Below are positions 6,244 through 9,965 of a DNA stretch of 9,965 bases, one piece after another. Every line of letters starts with the position of its first letter. The first letter of the stretch is position 1. Made by a program: the position numbers and the translations under genes. Location of the stretch: the NCBI GenBank assembly GCA_016930475.1, contig JAFGGR010000204.1, positions 1 to 9,965 on the forward strand. The letters run 5' to 3'. Under the pieces are notes generated by a model. That model searched no databases and was not told the origin of the DNA. It saw only the letters and a list, made by a program, of their open reading frames with translations. This DNA comes from Clostridiales bacterium. GTDB taxonomy: Bacteria > Bacillota > Clostridia > Saccharofermentanales > Saccharofermentanaceae.

Positions 6244-6678
6244 TTACTTCACGATGCTGATCGATTGGATGGAAGATACCGGTAGGATCTTCGTCACCGT
6301 CTTCTTGCTCTTTTGAAACTCAACGCTCATCCACGGGCCGTCGAAATCGACGATCGTACAGACCGCGTTCCCGATCTCGTGATCCGTCTCGAAAACCGTC
6401 AGCTTGACTTTTTTGCCCTTGAGTCCGTAGAGAAGGCGGGTGACGGCGCTCTTGCCGGCGGCTCCGGATCGCTGAACGTCATAACTGTTATTTAAAAGAT
6501 AATCACAGCTGACGCCCAGAAGCTCGGACAATAGGACGACCTTCTCCATTTCCGGGTAGGACAGATCAGACTCCCAGCGGGAGATCGACTGCCGCGTGAC
6601 CGACATCATGTCGGCGAGCTGTTCCTGAGTCAGGTTTTTTTCTTTTCGCGCATCCGCGATTTTGCTACCGATGCTCAT
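6244..6678 (-). CDS. XRE-family DNA-binding regulator with a C-terminal beta-rich module (144 aa)
   Basis: Residues about 4-62 are a classic Cro/CI-type helix-turn-helix: IADARKEKNLTQEQLADMM, then SVTRQSISRWESDLSYP with the recognition helix near 28-36, then LSELLGVSCDYLL. After a short linker (63-85) comes a module at 86-144: LKGKKVKLTVFE, CTIVDFDGPWMSVEF and LPVSSIQSISIV. The pattern matches the C-terminal part of the downstream membrane protein. The ATG at 6678 is chosen for GGAGGT (6693-6688) nine bases upstream and because it begins the domain; the frame remains open to 6756 without a better site. It is the first gene of a two-gene operon and lies downstream of a promoter and a strong inverted repeat, consistent with autoregulation. 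Target genes are unknown; the divergent WG lipoprotein is the obvious candidate. Confidence 0.88.
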   Translation of the reverse strand: MSIGSKIADARKEKNLTQEQLADMMSVTRQSISRWESDLSYPEMEKVVLLSELLGVSCDYLLNNSYDVQRSGAAGKSAVTRLLYGLKGKKVKLTVFETDHEIGNAVCTIVDFDGPWMSVEFQKSKKTVTKILPVSSIQSISIVK

Positions 6679-6751
6679 ATCGTTTGTACCTCCGTTCTTG
6701 ATGAGTTTATCATAGGAGATCCCCCGCTCCGGCGCTACCAAGTCCGAGTTT

Positions 6752-6787
6752 CGCAATGTAACATTTAAATTGCGTTTCGTGTTACAT
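6752..6787. promoter_or_regulatory. Nested inverted repeats in the XRE leader, putative operator
   Basis: ATGTAACA (6756-6763) and TGTTACAT (6780-6787) are perfect 8-bp complements 16 bases apart. Overlapping them, CGCAAT (6752-6757) and ATTGCG (6769-6774) form a second 6-bp pair. They share 6756-6757, so the two structures are mutually exclusive if folded as RNA. As DNA they resemble a two-site repressor operator, placed just downstream of the proposed XRE transcription start and within the divergent region shared with the WG lipoprotein gene. Confidence 0.5.
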
Positions 6788-6801
6788 GGGGCTTTTTGTT
6801 T

Positions 6802-6830
6802 ATTATAGAGTTTTTTTCTAGTATTACGAA
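6802..6830 (-). promoter_or_regulatory. Promoter of the XRE operon
   Basis: On the minus strand a perfect TATAAT (6807-6802) has TTCGTA (6830-6825, three of six matches) 17 bp upstream. Transcription would start near 6795, immediately before the inverted repeat, leaving a leader of about 117 bases. No equally good plus-strand promoter for the WG gene was found in 6790-6970. Confidence 0.45.
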
Positions 6831-7003
6831 ATCACGATTTATTGCTTGTGATCATCTTTATGTTAGGGTGGTCTCCGGGTAACGATACTATGATTCTTTT
6901 TTGCATAGAATTGATGGAATTTATGTCTTTACAGGCAAGAAAGAAAGGAGTACAAAACTACTAAAAGATGTAGATGAATGATGTGCTTGATGATGTTGTT
7001 ATC

Positions 7004-8644
7004 ATGATGAAACGTGGATTTGCTATTATTACGATTCTTGTTCTGATCGTTCTGAGTTCCTCCTGTGAAGTCAGGAGGGGTGCTTCCGGCGAGAGCACAA
7101 CGAATCATTCCGAAATATCGGTGTCGCAAGACTCAAGTCAACGGGAAACGACTCCGACTGCGACTACTACACAGAAGCCGACCGCTACGCCGACTGTCAC
7201 GCCCACGCCTGTTGTGCTTCCGGAAAACGTGGATTTTGCCATCGAACCGGTTTTCGATGACGCGAAACCGTTTAATGCTTTCGGGTATGCCGTCGTGGGT
7301 ATTGAGACGAACGGACAAATGCGCTACGGCATGATCAACGAGGCCGGCGAATTTGTGATCGAGCCGGAGTATGAATCGTACCGTATACCGGATTGGATGA
7401 AAATTACGCATCCGGAGATCGATATCGGCTATACCTGGCTTCAAAAGAACGGGCGCTGGGGATTTGTGAATGAAAAATGTGAATGGGTCGTCGAATGCAA
7501 ATATGACGATTGTCTGCACTTCACGAACATCGGATTTGCAGGAGTGGAGATCGACGAGAAATGGGGCTTTATATCAACTTCGGGAGAGATGATCGTCGAG
7601 CCTCAATATGATTTGGTGGAAATGTGCTTCGGAGATGACATTGCCAAAATATGTGTTAACGGACTGTGGGGGCTGATCGATCGTGACGGTAACGTGATTC
7701 TTGAGCCTACGAGATCTTACATGCTTACGAACGGCGATTGCTCGGATTACGGCTATTGGAGCTCTTCGGGACATGACATCGTATTGATCGATGAGGGTAC
7801 CGGGTTGCTTTCCTTTGATGGAGAAGTGCTCGTCGAAAATGCGGAAAATTGGATCTGTTCGATCAGCTCGAACGGCCTCGTTTTTGTTGATTCGAGCACG
7901 GACGGAATCGGATATTTTAATACAAAGGGAGATCTTGTGATCCCGCTTCGGGAGAACGAGCGCGGATATGAGTTTGCGGATAACGGACTTGCGATCGTTG
8001 AGACCCGATCGGAGGACGGTTCGAGATCCTACCGATATATCGACCGGACCGGTAAAAATGTTTTTCAGAAAGAATTCGAAAAAGCGTACAACTTCGGACC
8101 CAACGGGATCGCATTCGTCGTAGAGGACGGGTTTTTAGGATATATCGACCGGAACGGAGATTATGTTGTTGAACCGCAATTTGATACCGGGTGGAGTATG
8201 CACTTTGACGCAAACGGCTTCACAGCTGTACTCAAAGACGGGAAATGGGCGATCATGGATGAGACGGGAAAACGAATGACTGACTATATCTACGATGATT
8301 GCTGCCGAATATTTGATGATGTGATTCCGGTTTCCGTTTTTGCGATGAGTCTTGACGGGAAATGGGGATTGGTGAATGCGTCCGGGCAAACGATCCTGGA
8401 GCATCAATATGATTACATTATTACCTCCGCGCCCCTTAGTATGGAAGGATGGAATCTCATCAATTATACCGACGCCGACCTGGCAATGACTTATAAAGAC
8501 GGGAAATTCGGGATCATTTCCCTCCGGGGAGAAATCCTGCTGGAAGCCGAAAATGAAATCGATCATACAATCGTTTCCGAAAACGGATATTACATATTCT
8601 CATTCAACGGTAAATACGGTTATGTGGATGTTGTAGGGGATTGA
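7004..8644 (+). CDS. WG-repeat lipoprotein (about 546 aa)
   Basis: A lipoprotein signal (MMKRGFAIITILVLIVLSSSC, Cys21) is followed by a Ser/Thr then TPTPT-rich stalk to about residue 67 and a long domain of about twelve WG (KWG) repeats. Typical units are WGFVNEKCEWVVECKYDD, WGFISTSGEMIVEPQYDL, WGLIDRDGNVILEP, LGYIDRNGDYVVEPQFDT and WGLVNASGQTILEHQYDY; the fifth and sixth are degenerate, and the last (YGYVDVVGD) is cut off at the C-terminus. Such repeats are thought to form beta-rich surface domains; the binding partner is unknown. The start is uncertain. The frame opens at 6974 with an acidic stretch (MNDVLDDVVI) that would be odd before a signal peptide. The ATG pair at 7004/7007 gives a perfect signal but has no good Shine-Dalgarno, while the nearest one, AAAGGAG (6944-6950), is 23 bases before 6974. 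It is divergent from the XRE operon. Confidence 0.85.
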   Translation: MMKRGFAIITILVLIVLSSSCEVRRGASGESTTNHSEISVSQDSSQRETTPTATTTQKPTATPTVTPTPVVLPENVDFAIEPVFDDAKPFNAFGYAVVGIETNGQMRYGMINEAGEFVIEPEYESYRIPDWMKITHPEIDIGYTWLQKNGRWGFVNEKCEWVVECKYDDCLHFTNIGFAGVEIDEKWGFISTSGEMIVEPQYDLVEMCFGDDIAKICVNGLWGLIDRDGNVILEPTRSYMLTNGDCSDYGYWSSSGHDIVLIDEGTGLLSFDGEVLVENAENWICSISSNGLVFVDSSTDGIGYFNTKGDLVIPLRENERGYEFADNGLAIVETRSEDGSRSYRYIDRTGKNVFQKEFEKAYNFGPNGIAFVVEDGFLGYIDRNGDYVVEPQFDTGWSMHFDANGFTAVLKDGKWAIMDETGKRMTDYIYDDCCRIFDDVIPVSVFAMSLDGKWGLVNASGQTILEHQYDYIITSAPLSMEGWNLINYTDADLAMTYKDGKFGIISLRGEILLEAENEIDHTIVSENGYYIFSFNGKYGYVDVVGD

Positions 8645-8667
8645 CCGGAGATCGGCCGGGAGTCAAT
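8640..8667. terminator. Palindrome covering the ends of two convergent frames
   Basis: ATTGAC (8640-8645) and GTCAAT (8662-8667) are perfect complements, extended inside by CGG/CCG across a 3-base bulge. The left arm holds the TGA stop of the WG gene and the right arm the stop of the minus-strand dehydrogenase remnant. No T tract follows on either side, so function as a bidirectional terminator is only possible. Confidence 0.35.
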
Positions 8668-8926
8668 GACTATCGGATATCTTGCCCGAGCTCCCGTAAC
8701 AGACGCCTATTTCGGAATCACCGCCGACGAATATTTTGAGCTTGCCCTTTTCGATTCCCTTGATGATGATGACGGCCGCTTCGTTCGACGGGGTGGTCTT
8801 GTGTTTGGCGGCGGAATTTTCATCAGCGGCTTTGACTGCTTCCGCTTTCTTCTTTTCGTCTTCCATGGAATTGGTTGAGATGTTGGTTGCGACCGCGCCC
8901 ACAATTCAAGCAATATTGGTATAGTT
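8663..8926 (-). pseudogene. Decayed C-terminal remnant of a short-chain dehydrogenase (SDR)
   Basis: The minus-strand frame ending at 8663 reads, from its high-coordinate end, NYTNIA-stop-IVGAVATNISTNSM, then KTTPSNEAAVIIIKGIEKGK and LKIFVGGDSEIG. This is the pattern of the C-terminal third of classical short-chain dehydrogenases (TNI...V.PGAVATNI..NS, then P.EAA..I..GIEK.K.RI.VG.D). An in-frame TGA (8908-8906) breaks it where the conserved Val-x-x-Pro should be, the preceding LxxELY-like stretch lies in another frame, and the NADP-binding and catalytic parts are absent. The GTG at 8902 could start a 79-residue frame, but there is no ribosome site. It sits between the WG gene and the kinase gene; 8927-9007 shows nothing recognisable. 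Confidence 0.6.
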
Positions 8927-9007
8927 CTGCTGTGGAGTTTCCCGCCGCACCTTCGCCCCAAAAGGCAAATTGGTCTACGCGAATAAATCGCAGAGCGTTC
9001 CCGGCCT

Positions 9008-9965
9008 TCACTCCAATGGGATTATGATCTCCGCACGGAACTCGAATAGTACGTCGTCCGAGGGTTCGCAGGTGATTTTAATTTCGCCTTGGTAGCGGGC
9101 GATTGCTTCTTTTAGGTTCAGAAGGCCGAAGCCGTGGTTCGTTTTGTCGCTTTTGGAGGTAGTGAAGCCAAAACTCTCCTTGTCGCTTCCGGATGTGCCT
9201 AGACCGGAGCTAAAAAAGATCGATCGCTTGAGGCAGGGATTGGCCTGGCTGATGATGAAGTAATAGTCGGTTCGGGTGAAACGGAGGGTGATTTCTCGTT
9301 TTTCGATCGGCAGGGGGGCCGTCGCCTCGATTGCGTTATCGATGAGGTTTCCGAGGATCGCGCAGGTGTCGACCGCGCTCATGCCGGTGTAAGTGAAAGT
9401 GCCGTCGATCGAAAGTCGGCACCCGGCTTTTTCGGCTTTTTGCTTTTTGTCGAAAAGGATCGCGTCGGCGATACGATTTCCGTTTCGGATCCCGGTGTCG
9501 GCGGATTGTACGGAGGCGTCCAGCTCCGCCAGATAGGATTTCATTTGGGCGTGGTCGCCATTTTCGAGAAGGAGCGAGAGGACGGTGAGGTTATTTTTCA
9601 TATCATGGCGGATCTTTCGGATCTCGGTATTCGATCGCTCAACGGCTTCGTAATACTGTGCCTGGGCTTTGAGGTATTGGTCATTTGCTTCGATCATTTC
9701 TTTGTAGTAGGTGTTTTCGGATTTTTGCGCAAAAAGAACGAGCGCAAGAATCAGCGCGGTTAAATATAATACGATGTCGATAACGATGAAGAACGGCCGG
9801 TTTGCGGCCACGTCGAGAGAAAAGGCAATCGACGGGGTCGAGATCAACTCAATCTCACTTAAGACGACTTCCTCGAAAAGCAGCAGCAACGTTCCGAGCA
9901 AGAAGACAGTACCGACACGGATCGGTCGGTCGATCGCCTTTTTGGAGATGCGCGCGAGAAACCAC
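9008..9965 (-). CDS. AgrC-like GHKL sensor histidine kinase, 5' end cut by window edge
   Basis: The minus-strand frame is open from the right edge (first full codon ends at 9964) to the TGA at 9008, giving 318 residues of the C-terminal part. Two membrane segments are visible at about 16-34 and 57-78 of the fragment; more are expected upstream in this family. A coiled helix leads to the phospho-acceptor motif RKIRHDMKNNLTVL, with His120 of the fragment (codon 9605-9607). The ATPase domain has the N box GNLIDNAIEA and the G box FTTSKSDKTNHGFGLLNL, the layout of AgrC-type peptide-pheromone kinases (GHKL, HPK10). Family members sense a secreted peptide and phosphorylate a LytTR-type regulator; neither partner is in the window and they would be expected to the right. 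An internal TTG at 9901 is not a credible start because it lies within a membrane segment. Confidence 0.88.
   Translation of the reverse strand, partial: WFLARISKKAIDRPIRVGTVFLLGTLLLLFEEVVLSEIELISTPSIAFSLDVAANRPFFIVIDIVLYLTALILALVLFAQKSENTYYKEMIEANDQYLKAQAQYYEAVERSNTEIRKIRHDMKNNLTVLSLLLENGDHAQMKSYLAELDASVQSADTGIRNGNRIADAILFDKKQKAEKAGCRLSIDGTFTYTGMSAVDTCAILGNLIDNAIEATAPLPIEKREITLRFTRTDYYFIISQANPCLKRSIFFSSGLGTSGSDKESFGFTTSKSDKTNHGFGLLNLKEAIARYQGEIKITCEPSDDVLFEFRAEIIIPLE

Noticed and set aside
6679..6756. N-terminal extension of the XRE regulator
   Set aside because: It spans the ribosome site GGAGGT, and the domain begins naturally at the ATG at 6678.
6791..6818. T-rich tract GCTTTTTG...TTTTTTT as a terminator
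   Set aside because: No stable GC stem directly precedes the T runs; the tract more likely belongs to the promoter region of the XRE operon.
8707..8961. Basic minus-strand frame overlapping the dehydrogenase remnant
   Set aside because: Pro/Arg/Lys/Ser-rich product of frame shifting over the same DNA that carries the short-chain dehydrogenase motifs in another frame.
1..9965. CRISPR array, insertion sequence, tRNA or rRNA
   Set aside because: No regularly spaced repeats, transposase motifs, terminal inverted repeats or tRNA-like cloverleaf with CCA end were seen on either strand.
1..9965. Abundance of CGATCG and GATC words
   Set aside because: Noticeable by eye in all genes and intergenic regions, so likely a genome-wide compositional habit rather than a local signal; no counts were made.

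Overview
The window looks like a chromosomal segment of a Gram-positive, probably anaerobic Clostridia-type bacterium (Bacillota; Christensenellales or Oscillospirales-like at a guess). The reasons are strong purine-rich Shine-Dalgarno sites (GGAGG, GGAGGTGAT), three lipoproteins with Thr/Pro-rich stalks suited to a thick cell wall, an AgrC-like GHKL sensor kinase, and an XRE regulator paired with a small membrane partner. Base composition is near half GC by eye. No tRNA, rRNA, CRISPR array, insertion sequence or phage gene was recognised. The taxonomic placement is inference.

Layout. A type-B carboxylesterase runs leftwards off the left edge (1313 to below 1). It is transcribed divergently from a large solute-binding lipoprotein (1565-3133), and the intergenic space holds back-to-back promoters and two perfect palindromes. 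Next come a small hydrophobic protein with its own promoter and a leader hairpin (3423-3665), and a gene-poor stretch with a possible minus-strand mini-gene with a CxxC motif (3808-3930). A glucose/sorbosone-dehydrogenase-type lipoprotein follows, split by a one-base frameshift (3998-5343), and then an unrecognised multi-pass membrane protein (5392-5778).

The middle holds a minus-strand two-gene operon: an XRE regulator (6244-6678) and a membrane-anchored partner (5895-6230). Both proteins end in what looks like the same small beta-rich module. A 325-bp divergent region with a strong inverted repeat separates the operon from a WG-repeat lipoprotein (7004-8644). On the right, a decayed C-terminal remnant of a short-chain dehydrogenase (about 8663-8926, minus) lies between the WG gene and the 3' part of an AgrC-type histidine kinase (9008-9964, minus), whose 5' end is outside the window.

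How it fits together. This is mostly cell-envelope and sensing content: three surface lipoproteins, two small membrane proteins, a membrane-tethered regulator partner and a sensor kinase. The esterase and binding protein may share regulation through the palindromes between them. No complete transporter or pathway is visible, and the binding protein has no permease or ATPase beside it. The most unusual items are the XRE/membrane pair with a shared module and its operator-like leader, the frameshifted dehydrogenase, and the possible CxxC mini-protein.
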